Of a DNA stretch of 53,155 nucleotides, positions 17,192 to 26,566 are shown in pieces. The stretch covers positions 1-53,155 of the forward strand of contig CAYJER010000014.1 in assembly GCA_964369225.1 (NCBI GenBank), in the 5' to 3' direction. The translations under genes were made by a program, and so were the position numbers. How positions within the stretch are numbered: the first letter of the stretch is position 1; the number at the start of each line of letters is the position of its first letter. This DNA is from SIG603 sp964369225. Lineage in GTDB: Bacteria; Bacillota; Clostridia; Oscillospirales; Acutalibacteraceae. The notes beneath the pieces are model-generated. The model ran no database searches and was not told where the DNA came from. It saw only the letters and a program-made list of their open reading frames with translations.

Positions 17192-19702
17192 TTGGATACA
17201 GTAGAAAAAATTATCAATTTTTATTTTGGTACGGAACCAATAATAATAGAAAATGTATTAAATACTCTTATAGTAATAGGGACATACTTTTTTGTTTGTG
17301 TAATATATCCCTCTATGTGTTTATACCCAATTGTAAAGAATAAGAGTTTCGCATTTAGGTTTTCTTTTTACCAAATGTGTGCAATATTCTATATGAATAT
17401 TATAGGATATATTCTAGCTTATGCTGGATTTTTTAGTGACTTAAGCATACAACTTTGCATTTATTTAATTCCACTCTTTATAAGGTGTTTTATCTCTAGA
17501 AGAGAGATAATTAATGGCTATAAATTAGCTAATGGTATAGCTACCGATATTTTAATGAGAACATATGGAATTAAAAGCCTTGTTAGAAGGATTTTTTATG
17601 CAGTGTTAAGAAAAGTAACAGGACTTTATACTAAATATGTTAGAGGACATATTTTTGAGTATTCGGTGCTGTTATTTGTGTTGTTCAATTTATTTATGTA
17701 TTTTGGAAACACTAAGTTTACTTATGGCGGATATAGATATGCAACACCGGACGAAGAGGTTCACTTAAACTGGATAGTAAACCTTTTCCTTGAAAATCCA
17801 TTCGTAGACGGACTGTATCCGTACTCAATGCATTTATCAACAGCAGTTTTTAGTGCTATATCTCCGTTAGATTTATACCAAACTTATTTGGCTTTAGGAC
17901 CTTCATTCCTAGTGTTTAATACTTTTGTGTTTTATGTAGTGTTCAGAGAGCTTATAGGACTTAGATATCCTTTAATGTTTGGCATGGCTTTTATGATAAT
18001 AGCAGACATATTGGACCTTGAAATTAACTTGCGTTTGCAATATGCAGTTCCAATGGAGTTTGGTTTTAATGGTCTTTTTATAGCGATCTATGCATTTATA
18101 ACATATATTAAGAAGCCAGATTGGACCACAGGAGTTTTGCTAGGGTTTTCGGTTTTTGCGGTAGTTTCTGCCCACTTTTATACTGCGTTTTTCTTAATAT
18201 TTATGTTTATACCTATAGGTCTTTTCTATTTTATTAAAATAATCAAGAAAAAGATTTTAGTTAAACTTATAATAATCGCAGTGGCTAGTGGTGTAATTTC
18301 AGTAGCTCCTTATATATTAGGACTAGTGGTAGGCTATGAATTTAACGGATCTATGGCTTGGGCGATTAGTATGATGAGCGGTGGAAGTGGAGGCGAGAGT
18401 GCCGAAACTGATGACAGCACCGCAACATATGACACAATTGTCTCGGAAGACACGGCGACATTGTCAGACGGGACTAAAGTATTTACTAATGGAACAACTG
18501 ATTTATCAAACGGAACAATGTTATTAACAGATGGCACAACAAGTACCCAAACTGACGAGACAGGGACTGAAGATAATGCCGAAGCAGAGTCAGTAGTACA
18601 AGAAGAAGTAGTAGAAGAAGATAAAGGTTTTGATCTAGAAGGTAAATGGAACAGCATCTTATTATCTTTTGCAAACTACACTTACTCTTCACAATGGATT
18701 AGTGCGATTACTATACTTCTTTGCGTTGCGTTCATGATTTATGGTTTGATTGGAATTATAGTAAAGATTATAAAATCTAAGATAAAGTGGAAAATACTAC
18801 AAAGAATACCAACTTCACGTTCAGTTGCGTACTTCTTATTTGCGTTAATGTATTTATCTTTGGCATTCTTTATGATGGGAAAAACTTTTGGAATTCCCGA
18901 GCTTATGAACGTTGATAGATATGCGGCTATTCTTTTCTACATGGCAATGCCTGTCTATATGTTCCCATTAGCTGTAATATATGACTTACTTGAATTTGTG
19001 TTTAAAAATAAAAACAGAAGTTTTTATAATAGAATAATACTAATTTTAATGTGTCCTTGCATATTAGCAATTTTTTATTCCGGTTACATTAAGTGGGACA
19101 GACGACATCAAAGTACTTTAACAGTTGATGAGGGAATTTTGGCAGAATATCTTGTAAACAACCTAGACCGACAAACATGGACTGTTGTTACTAACACAAG
19201 ATTACTAACGCTAATTACAGGTAACGGCTTCCACTATGAGGTTATCGACCTTATGAATGTAATGATTGATGGAAAAGATGAATTATATATTCCAACAGAA
19301 GAGATATATATAATTGCTGAAAAAAGATGGCTTAATGACCCAGGTTATGTAAACAATGAAATCTATGGCGACCTATGGGAATATGTGTATGTAAATGAGG
19401 GAATGGCACTTGATATGGGACTTGAGAGCTATGATGGAGCCGAGCCTAGTAGAATTTATGTTGACTTTAGACCAGAGCTTATGGCAAGACTTTATTACTG
19501 GGTACAAAAAATAGAAGAAGTTTATCCAGATGAAATTTCAAAAATATATGAAAGTGAAGACACTATATTATATAGAGTGGAGCAAGATCCATATTTCCTA
19601 TTAAATCTATCACTTGATTTTATGTCTGGTTTAGAAGCACCAGAAATAGTTTATGATGAAGAGGATACTGAAAACCCACAAGAGGAGAATGAAGATGAAT
19701 AA
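17192..19702 (+). CDS. GT-C-like polytopic membrane protein with a low-complexity loop
   Basis: An 836-residue protein with about 13 predicted membrane helices and a soluble C-terminal domain of about 220 residues. An acidic pair in an early extracellular loop (TPDEEVHLNW, D187/E188) is typical of GT-C glycosyltransferases that use polyprenyl-phosphate sugars. This is a fold-level resemblance; no family was firmly recognised. Between helices, residues about 396-477 form a Gly/Ser/Thr/acidic loop with four tandem heptads of the form [S/T][D/N]GTxxx. The start is TTG, with AAAGGA upstream. Its last eight bases overlap the DPM1-like gene, so the two are translationally coupled. It probably transfers a sugar outside the membrane; the substrate is unknown. 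Confidence 0.7.
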   Translation: MDTVEKIINFYFGTEPIIIENVLNTLIVIGTYFFVCVIYPSMCLYPIVKNKSFAFRFSFYQMCAIFYMNIIGYILAYAGFFSDLSIQLCIYLIPLFIRCFISRREIINGYKLANGIATDILMRTYGIKSLVRRIFYAVLRKVTGLYTKYVRGHIFEYSVLLFVLFNLFMYFGNTKFTYGGYRYATPDEEVHLNWIVNLFLENPFVDGLYPYSMHLSTAVFSAISPLDLYQTYLALGPSFLVFNTFVFYVVFRELIGLRYPLMFGMAFMIIADILDLEINLRLQYAVPMEFGFNGLFIAIYAFITYIKKPDWTTGVLLGFSVFAVVSAHFYTAFFLIFMFIPIGLFYFIKIIKKKILVKLIIIAVASGVISVAPYILGLVVGYEFNGSMAWAISMMSGGSGGESAETDDSTATYDTIVSEDTATLSDGTKVFTNGTTDLSNGTMLLTDGTTSTQTDETGTEDNAEAESVVQEEVVEEDKGFDLEGKWNSILLSFANYTYSSQWISAITILLCVAFMIYGLIGIIVKIIKSKIKWKILQRIPTSRSVAYFLFALMYLSLAFFMMGKTFGIPELMNVDRYAAILFYMAMPVYMFPLAVIYDLLEFVFKNKNRSFYNRIILILMCPCILAIFYSGYIKWDRRHQSTLTVDEGILAEYLVNNLDRQTWTVVTNTRLLTLITGNGFHYEVIDLMNVMIDGKDELYIPTEEIYIIAEKRWLNDPGYVNNEIYGDLWEYVYVNEGMALDMGLESYDGAEPSRIYVDFRPELMARLYYWVQKIEEVYPDEISKIYESEDTILYRVEQDPYFLLNLSLDFMSGLEAPEIVYDEEDTENPQEENEDE

Positions 19703-20447
19703 GAAAACATTACTAGTAATACCTGCTTACAATGAGGAAAAGAATATAGCTAAGACTCTACAAAATCTTAAGGATGCAAATATACTTGAAAAAATGGATG
19801 TTTTAGTTATAAACGACGGCTCGAAAGATAAAACAGAGAAAGTGGTTAAGGCTTGTGGCATAAATATAATAACCCAAGTTTATAACCTAGGTTATGGAGC
19901 AACCCTACAAACAGGATATAAATATGCCAATGACAATGGTTATGAGTATTTGTTACAGATGGATGCAGATGGACAACATGATGTTAAAAATTTAGATAGG
20001 CTTATGGAAAAACTTGAGCCAAAAGATAATGCAAAAACTGTAGACATGGTTATCGGAACAAGGTTTTTAAAAGATAGTGAGACATTCTATGTTTCTAAAT
20101 CTAAACTTATTGCAATTAATCTTTTCAGGTTTGTAATAAAAAAGACAACTGGTTATACACTTACAGACCCTACCAGCGGATTAATGGGTCTTAACAGAAA
20201 GACATTTTCATATTATTCTAAATATTTGAATTTCGATACAAAATATCCAGACCTTAACATGATAGTTCAAATGTTGTTGTTAGGATTTCATATTGAAGAA
20301 ATTCCTGCAATTATGCACGCAAGAACAGAGGGTACTTCAATGCACGACGGCATGTTCAATGTTATAAGATATATGTTTATTATGAGTTTAAGTACTTTTA
20401 ATTCATATATGAGATACAGAAAAAGCAGAAAGAAGATTAAGAATTAA
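19695..20447 (+). CDS. DPM1-like polyprenyl-phosphate glycosyltransferase, GT2
   Basis: A 250-residue family 2 glycosyltransferase of the dolichyl/polyprenyl-phosphate sugar synthase type. Signatures: VIPAYNEEKNI at the N-terminus, VINDGSKDKT, NLGYGATLQTGY and the metal-binding QMDADGQHD (D90, D92). There is only a weak hydrophobic segment near the C-terminus and no added membrane domain. ATG at 19695 is chosen because AGAGGAG sits seven bases upstream; longer readings would begin inside the preceding gene. It overlaps the GT-C-like gene by eight bases. It likely charges a polyprenyl phosphate with a sugar on the cytoplasmic face for use by that neighbour. Confidence 0.88.
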   Translation: MNKKTLLVIPAYNEEKNIAKTLQNLKDANILEKMDVLVINDGSKDKTEKVVKACGINIITQVYNLGYGATLQTGYKYANDNGYEYLLQMDADGQHDVKNLDRLMEKLEPKDNAKTVDMVIGTRFLKDSETFYVSKSKLIAINLFRFVIKKTTGYTLTDPTSGLMGLNRKTFSYYSKYLNFDTKYPDLNMIVQMLLLGFHIEEIPAIMHARTEGTSMHDGMFNVIRYMFIMSLSTFNSYMRYRKSRKKIKN

Positions 20448-20486
20448 GTGAATTACATAGTATTTTCAAAGGAGTAAAGGTGATAT

Positions 20487-22133
20487 ATGAAAAAAAATAG
20501 AGTTAAACTACAAATAAAAACATATCTATATGTTATAGTAACCTTTGCTTTGTTGTTTGTTTCGTTTTTATCTTTCATGGAAATTGACGCTTATATTGCA
20601 TATGCATCTGATGGCAATGACGTAAATCAATTTGAAAGCGTAATAAAAGTATATGAAGAACAGTACGAAGAGATCTTTGAATCAGAAGAAGACTATGTCT
20701 CTTTTACCAATGATTTAAGAAGAAAAACAGCTATTATTGGTGGAGACGACGATGAAATGACTCAGTTTGTTTATAATCATCTGGGGAATTTAAGAGAAGA
20801 ATGTTATATAGTTTCTTCTATGTCAGAAATAAGTGTTAGTTTAATTGAAGATACAGACGTTTATATAGTAACAGACAAGGATTTAACAAGTGATGATGTT
20901 ATTCAAATCATAGACGGATATAAAAAGGATAAGACTGTAGTTTTCTTAAACGTTATAAATGAAGATTTATTTAGCGATAAAGACGTTCAAGAGAAAATAG
21001 GAGTTAGAAACTATGTAGGTGAAAACGAATTTGAAGGATTAAGAGTTTCTTCTGACTTAAGCTTTACACATATGCAAGAGCAAGTAGAAACAGAATTTTT
21101 AGCACATGAAGTAGTTCTTACAGGTAATACAAAAATATATGCTAATGTATTAATTGAAGACAGCGATATAAAAAATGAAGATTTACCTCCGCTTATGTGG
21201 CGTTATGTTTCTGACGATGGTTCAATATTTGTTTGTAATGGTGATTTATTTGAAGATCAGATTAGTTATTCTGTTTTAACAGAACTATACGCTCAATTGA
21301 CAGAGACATACATTTATCCGGTTGTAAATGCCTATGTATTTTTGATAAATGGTATGCCTTATGTAGAAAATTTCGCCTCTGAATTTTTGATCAGCGTATT
21401 CCACAGAGATGCAATTGGAATGCAAGATTCAATTTTCTTTCCACAGTTCACTTCTTCACAAGATAGATATCAGTCACAAATTACATGGTATACCCCTGAA
21501 TATGAGGCGGTAATAGATTCTGATGATCAGGATATGATTTACAACTTGAACCAGATGGAGATAAATTCCGCCGAGCTTGCAAAATTTGAAAATGATAAGT
21601 TGATATCTGATACAGGTCTACTTAATGAAGCAGTGCTTTGGGACACAGATTTCTCTTTCATAGATAATGAAGAGGATATGTTAAATTTACCTATAATTCT
21701 TGATGCTTACGACTATGAGAATGAAGTTATCGACAGTAATGCAATACTAAGAGGTACTGGGTTTATGTCACTTTATATAGATGCTGAGCGATTCTTAACA
21801 GATCCTACATCGGATTGGGTTGAATTTTGTTTGCAATATGAGAGTGTACTAGGTGCTCAGCTTAACCTTTATCCTTGGATAGACAGATTAACAGCAAGTG
21901 CTGCGGCTCAAAGAGTTACAACATTCCTAACTATAGAGCCTAGTTATTATTTTAGAGAAAATCAAGTAGATATAGAAATAGATAACTTTAATGTTGAGGC
22001 ATATTTTATGCTTGACACAAGTAGAACGATTAAAGAGATCGAAGGCGGAAAAATTAGAAATATAGGTAAAAACTTATATTTGGTAGAGGCACAATCAGAT
22101 TTTGTAATGATTAGATACGAAGAAGAAATATAA
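20487..22133 (+). CDS. DUF2194-like Pel-cluster protein (PelA position)
   Basis: A 548-residue protein with one N-terminal membrane anchor (about 9-31), probably exposed outside the membrane. Residues about 75-165 look like an alpha/beta domain of flavodoxin or amidotransferase type (AIIGGDDDE, DVYIVTDKDL, KTVVFLNVI); the rest is acidic and of mixed structure. DUF2194-type proteins are found beside pelF and pelG, and PelA of Proteobacteria also has a reductase-like middle domain. I see neither the PelA glycoside-hydrolase segment nor a deacetylase metal triad, so any link to PelA is partial. The start follows AAAGGTG. Exact function unknown; a role in export or modification of the polymer is inferred from position. 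Confidence 0.65.
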   Translation: MKKNRVKLQIKTYLYVIVTFALLFVSFLSFMEIDAYIAYASDGNDVNQFESVIKVYEEQYEEIFESEEDYVSFTNDLRRKTAIIGGDDDEMTQFVYNHLGNLREECYIVSSMSEISVSLIEDTDVYIVTDKDLTSDDVIQIIDGYKKDKTVVFLNVINEDLFSDKDVQEKIGVRNYVGENEFEGLRVSSDLSFTHMQEQVETEFLAHEVVLTGNTKIYANVLIEDSDIKNEDLPPLMWRYVSDDGSIFVCNGDLFEDQISYSVLTELYAQLTETYIYPVVNAYVFLINGMPYVENFASEFLISVFHRDAIGMQDSIFFPQFTSSQDRYQSQITWYTPEYEAVIDSDDQDMIYNLNQMEINSAELAKFENDKLISDTGLLNEAVLWDTDFSFIDNEEDMLNLPIILDAYDYENEVIDSNAILRGTGFMSLYIDAERFLTDPTSDWVEFCLQYESVLGAQLNLYPWIDRLTASAAAQRVTTFLTIEPSYYFRENQVDIEIDNFNVEAYFMLDTSRTIKEIEGGKIRNIGKNLYLVEAQSDFVMIRYEEEI

Positions 22134-22191
22134 AGAAAGGAAAAGTCAAGACCTGCATATTTAATGTATGCAAGAGAGATAGATTATTGAT

Positions 22192-23604
22192 ATGACAATA
22201 TGTTTAATAGTTGAGGGTGCGTACCCATATGTTACCGGTGGCGTATCAAGCTGGATGCACCAATTAATTCTTAGCATGCCTGATGTTGAATTTATTTTAC
22301 AGGTTATATCTGCTAAAAGAGATTCATCAAGAAAATTTAGATACGAAATGCCTCCGAATGTTAAAGAAGTGCATGAAATATTTTTACTAGATGATGATGT
22401 AGTAAACTATATGACAAAAAAGAGAACGAGACTAAGCCGTGCAGATTTTGACGCATTTGAGTCTCTGCTATTTGGTAAAGAAGTTAACTGGGACAGAATT
22501 CTTACCTATTTTCATAGAAATAATGCAAGTATTGACTCGATAGTAGCAGGGTTTGACTTTTTCACAATGGTATCAAACTATCATGAAGAAAATTTTGCTG
22601 GTGTCCCTTTTACAGACTTTTTATGGTCAATGAGATCAATGTACATGCCTTTGCTTACAATATTAAGGGCGCATCCAGTAAAGGCAGATGTTTATCACTC
22701 GGCGTCTTCTGGTTATTCTGCAATACTAGGTTGTATGCAGAAACTAGTGTTCGGTAAACCGTTTTTCTTGACAGAACACGGAATCTATACAAGAGAAAGA
22801 GAAGAAGAGCTTATTCGTGCTGGCTGGGTTCAAGGAATTTATAAAGACTTGTGGATTGATCAGTTTGGTAAAATCGGTCGTTGTGGTTATGACTATGCAG
22901 ATGTTGTATCCTCTCTTTTTGAAGATGCAAGAAATTTCCAAATTGAACTAGGTTGTGATAAAGCAAAGACAAAAGTTATACCAAATGGTGTGGATGTTCA
23001 AAGGTACGCTAATATTCCTTTAAAAGAAAAAGGAGATCAATATATTAACATTGGTTCTATTTTGCGTGTTACACCAATTAAAGATGTTAAAACTATGATA
23101 ACCGCATTTAGCTATGCAAAAGAAAAAGACAATAGACTTAAGCTTTGGATAATGGGTCCGCAAGATGAAGATCCTGAGTACGCAGATGAATGTAATAAAC
23201 TAATTGAAAGATTAGCTGTTCAAGATATTGTTTTTACAGGTTCAATAAATGTTTTAGATTACATTGGAAAGATGGATTTAATTTTGCTAAGTAGCATAAG
23301 TGAGGGACAGCCACTAGTTATACTAGAGGCATTTGCCGCTAAAAAACCATTTGTAGCTACAAATGTTGGAAACTGCAAAGGATTAATAGAGGGCGAGTTT
23401 GACGAAGAGGGTAAGGCTGGAGCGGTAGTACCGGTTACAGGTTCTACACAAATGGCGTACGCAATTCTTTCGATAATCAGTGATTCTAAGCTTAAAGAAA
23501 AAATGGGACTGATAGGCTACAATAGAGTAGTTAACTTTTACGATAAAGCAGATATTTATAACAGATATTTTCAACAGTATCTAGAGCTTAATGCAGGAAA
23601 TTAG
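22192..23604 (+). CDS. pelF: PelF-type polysaccharide glycosyltransferase, GT4
   Basis: A soluble 470-residue family 4 glycosyltransferase, the polymerising enzyme of Pel synthesis, which uses UDP-sugars in known systems. The N-terminus ICLIVEGAYPYVTGGVSSW is the PelF hallmark. Further motifs: FFLTEHGIYTREREEE, KVIPNGVDVQRY, and the GT4 EX7E motif E371-x7-E379 in SEGQPLVILEAFAAKKP. Length is normal for the family. The ribosome binding site is poor: just upstream lies a TGCATA/TATGCA stem, and an eight-codon ORF (22164-22190) ends one base before the ATG, so translation may depend on coupling or structure. PelG follows 11 bases later. Confidence 0.95.
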   Translation: MTICLIVEGAYPYVTGGVSSWMHQLILSMPDVEFILQVISAKRDSSRKFRYEMPPNVKEVHEIFLLDDDVVNYMTKKRTRLSRADFDAFESLLFGKEVNWDRILTYFHRNNASIDSIVAGFDFFTMVSNYHEENFAGVPFTDFLWSMRSMYMPLLTILRAHPVKADVYHSASSGYSAILGCMQKLVFGKPFFLTEHGIYTREREEELIRAGWVQGIYKDLWIDQFGKIGRCGYDYADVVSSLFEDARNFQIELGCDKAKTKVIPNGVDVQRYANIPLKEKGDQYINIGSILRVTPIKDVKTMITAFSYAKEKDNRLKLWIMGPQDEDPEYADECNKLIERLAVQDIVFTGSINVLDYIGKMDLILLSSISEGQPLVILEAFAAKKPFVATNVGNCKGLIEGEFDEEGKAGAVVPVTGSTQMAYAILSIISDSKLKEKMGLIGYNRVVNFYDKADIYNRYFQQYLELNAGN

Positions 23605-23615
23605 AAAGGAGTTAT

Positions 23616-25049
23616 ATGGCAGGAATTGGATTTGAACTTAAAAAAATATATAGGAAAGAGAATATATCCAACTTTGTAATGGGTGCAGCCTATAGCTCTA
23701 TGGTTACAGTAGGACCTACTATGTTAATTGTGGCTATTTTAATAGCGATGTATACAGTATTAGGATTTAACCAAATTTCTATAGCAAGTCGTGAGTTGTT
23801 ATCGTCTACAATTCTATATATATTCATATTTTGTGGAATTTTGAGTTCACCGTTTAACTCGGTTTTTTCGAGATATATAGCCGATAAAATATACCAAAGA
23901 AAAAGTGAGGACATTCTACCTTCTTATTATTCTGGAATGGCACTTGTTTGTTTCTTAGGAACATTAATGTCTTTGCCTGTTATTTACAGTCTTTATGTTA
24001 ATGCAGGTATCGATATACCTTATATTATAGCAGCTTATGTTTTTTGGATTTCGATAATAGTTGTTTTTTTCTCAGCTATTTATCTTCAAGCGACAAAAGA
24101 TTATAAGATAGTTTTCCTTTTTTACTTGCTTGGAATGAGTATATCTTTCTTGATATCTTATTTCTTAAGGCCAGTTTACGGAACACTTCATGCGCTTATA
24201 TATGGTTTAGCGGCTGGTTTTTTTATAATTGCTTTTTTACAGTTTGCACAGGTAAAAAGATGGTTTAAAAGCAAGGGTACTAATTATACCGAGTGTTTAA
24301 AATATTTATGGATACACAAAAAACTGTTTATAGCAAATGGTTTTTACACCCTAGGAATTTATTCGCATATTTTCATATTTTGGTTTTCAGAGGGAAGCAT
24401 TGTTATTGCAAAAACATTCTTAAGCCACCCAGCTTACGATATGGCTACATGTATCGCCATGTTCTCTAATATAACTACAACAATCATATTCATAGTTATG
24501 GCAGAAACACAATTCCATGATGAATATCAACTTTATATGCAGGCCATTATAGGCGGTACTTACAGACTTATTGACAAAAATAAGAATATTTTGTTTAGAA
24601 CATTAGCACAGCAAATATTACGTCTTGTTTCAATTCAAAGTATGATTACAGCCGTTATATTCTTGTTAGCGGTAACATTTTTACCAAGGCTTTATTTTAG
24701 TTCTACTATTATCGATATGTACCCCGTACTCTCGGTAGGTTACTTCTTGTTATTCTTGATGTATTGTTTGATAATTTATTTATATTATTTTAATGATCAG
24801 CGTGGATGTGTGTATTTATCTACTTTCTTTTTAACTGTGACAATAATTGCTACTTTCTACACAAGGGAAATGGAAATTCCTTATTTCGGATTAGGCTTTG
24901 TTATAGGTTCTTTAGCTGGATTTACATTTGGATTCTTTAGAATTAGGTACCTTGAAAGAACAATTAATAAGCATCTATTCTGTGATAAGCTTGTCATTAA
25001 ACACACAAGAATTGGCAAGAAAGAAAATATAGTATATAGAAGACAATAA
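23616..25049 (+). CDS. pelG: PelG-type polysaccharide transporter
   Basis: A 477-residue membrane protein with about 12 helices that opens with MAGIGFELKKIY, the strongly conserved start of PelG, a member of the MOP/polysaccharide transporter superfamily. In known Pel systems it sits with PelD, PelE and PelF in the cytoplasmic membrane and moves the growing polymer across. It follows pelF closely behind AAAGGAG. The C-terminal tail is short and basic. Presence of an adjacent pelF-pelG pair is the strongest evidence that this is a Pel-type locus. Confidence 0.95.
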   Translation: MAGIGFELKKIYRKENISNFVMGAAYSSMVTVGPTMLIVAILIAMYTVLGFNQISIASRELLSSTILYIFIFCGILSSPFNSVFSRYIADKIYQRKSEDILPSYYSGMALVCFLGTLMSLPVIYSLYVNAGIDIPYIIAAYVFWISIIVVFFSAIYLQATKDYKIVFLFYLLGMSISFLISYFLRPVYGTLHALIYGLAAGFFIIAFLQFAQVKRWFKSKGTNYTECLKYLWIHKKLFIANGFYTLGIYSHIFIFWFSEGSIVIAKTFLSHPAYDMATCIAMFSNITTTIIFIVMAETQFHDEYQLYMQAIIGGTYRLIDKNKNILFRTLAQQILRLVSIQSMITAVIFLLAVTFLPRLYFSSTIIDMYPVLSVGYFLLFLMYCLIIYLYYFNDQRGCVYLSTFFLTVTIIATFYTREMEIPYFGLGFVIGSLAGFTFGFFRIRYLERTINKHLFCDKLVIKHTRIGKKENIVYRRQ

Positions 25050-25075
25050 AAATTGAAGACCTTAGGAGTAGAATT

Positions 25076-26560
25076 ATGGACGAAAGTCAAAAAAATAAAT
25101 ACGCAAAATACAATTTAATTTTAGGTATTTTAAATCAGGTCATGATGATACTATTAAGTCTTATTTCAAAACAAGCAGTCAAGGAAAACCTAGGCATTGA
25201 TTACCTAGGTATTCAGACTGTATATTCTAACTTTATTGATATATTTACCTTGGTTTTTGTAGGTATTGGTAGTTCGTTTTTATATAGATTATATCATCCT
25301 TTAGAGCACCAAAATTACTTAAAAGCTAGAAGTCTATATAAGTTTTATAAAAAAATTGCAAATGTATTTTCAGCATCTGTATTAGTAGTAGGCTCTATAT
25401 CAATTATTTTTGTAGTATGGACAATAAATGTAGATGTAGAAGCAATTGAGATAATAGTAACTTATTCATTTTTTCTTATAGCTACTGTTATAATAAGCAA
25501 ATCATCAGTATCTCAGCATTATATTATTGCTAATCAAAAACAATTTATTATTTGGTCTATAATGTTAGGTTTTGAAATTTTTTTCATTATAATACAGGTA
25601 ATAACACTTTATTTATTTAAAAGCTTTTACTATTTTATGGGATTAGTTTTGATTAAAAATATTTTGATTAATTTTAGTTACACTATGTATTTAAAAAAGA
25701 ATTATAAATATCTTTATCAAAAAGAATTGACTGAAATAACCGAAAAAAAAGAGATATACAAAGATATAAAAGACTTGATTTTTACTAAAGTGGGAGATGT
25801 AATGATACATAGTACCGATAGTATAATTATATCGATTTTTGTCAGTACTTTAGTAGGTGGACTTTTTGCAAACTATCTTTTTGTATACCTTGGAGTTGCA
25901 AATTTAGCATGTATGTATTTTACTGCTTTAACTGCTAGAATCGGAAATTACATGGTAACACATAGCAAAGAAAAAGTGTTTTCGCACTTTATTAGTAATT
26001 CTGCAATAAATGTTTGGATTACTGGTTTTTGTGTTACTGCGTTTTATTGTTTAATTCAGCCATTTATAGAAATTTGGATGGGGGAAGAAGCTTTACTTAG
26101 CAATGAAATTGTAGTATTTATTAGTATTAATTTGTTTTTATATTGTATCAGGGCAGTTACGGCTACATATAGATACGCCTCGGGGTTATTCAGTAAGATA
26201 AGTGTAATTTTTGTAGTAAGAGGAATTGTAAACATTATACTTTCGATAATCTTAGGATATTTATTTGGGCTTATTGGTGTATTGCTGGCTACTTTAATTT
26301 CTAATGTTACAATTGCCTATGTGTATGAAGCAGTTATAGTTTATAGATATTTTAATAAGTCAATGATAGGTGAATTAATATATCAAATACTGGCGATTGG
26401 GTCTGTAATAGTTAGTATAATTATTACTGTTTATATTTTAAGTTTTGTAACAGCTACAGGGATTATAGGATTTATACTAAAAGTATTTATTTGTTTAACA
26501 GTAATAAATATATATTATTTAGGATTATTTTTAATATACAAAATTTTGAGAAAAAGGTGA
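25076..26560 (+). CDS. Wzx-like oligosaccharide flippase
   Basis: A 494-residue MOP-superfamily membrane protein with about 12-14 helices. It is different from PelG and closer to the flippases of Wzx/RfbX type found in capsule and exopolysaccharide clusters (start: NKYAKYNLILGILNQVMMILLSLI). Such proteins flip undecaprenyl-linked repeat units. No Wzy polymerase is recognisable nearby. Two large polysaccharide exporters side by side suggest two different glycans or a modified one. The ribosome binding site is TAGGAG; only 26 bp separate it from pelG, and it probably belongs to the same transcript. Confidence 0.85.
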   Translation: MDESQKNKYAKYNLILGILNQVMMILLSLISKQAVKENLGIDYLGIQTVYSNFIDIFTLVFVGIGSSFLYRLYHPLEHQNYLKARSLYKFYKKIANVFSASVLVVGSISIIFVVWTINVDVEAIEIIVTYSFFLIATVIISKSSVSQHYIIANQKQFIIWSIMLGFEIFFIIIQVITLYLFKSFYYFMGLVLIKNILINFSYTMYLKKNYKYLYQKELTEITEKKEIYKDIKDLIFTKVGDVMIHSTDSIIISIFVSTLVGGLFANYLFVYLGVANLACMYFTALTARIGNYMVTHSKEKVFSHFISNSAINVWITGFCVTAFYCLIQPFIEIWMGEEALLSNEIVVFISINLFLYCIRAVTATYRYASGLFSKISVIFVVRGIVNIILSIILGYLFGLIGVLLATLISNVTIAYVYEAVIVYRYFNKSMIGELIYQILAIGSVIVSIIITVYILSFVTATGIIGFILKVFICLTVINIYYLGLFLIYKILRKR

Positions 26561-26566
26561 AGAAAC

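Noticed and set aside
22192..25049. Ordinary capsule or Wzy-type operon
   Set aside because: The PelF and PelG N-terminal hallmarks and the PelD architecture point to a Pel-type system, and no Wzy polymerase is visible, although a Wzx-like gene follows.
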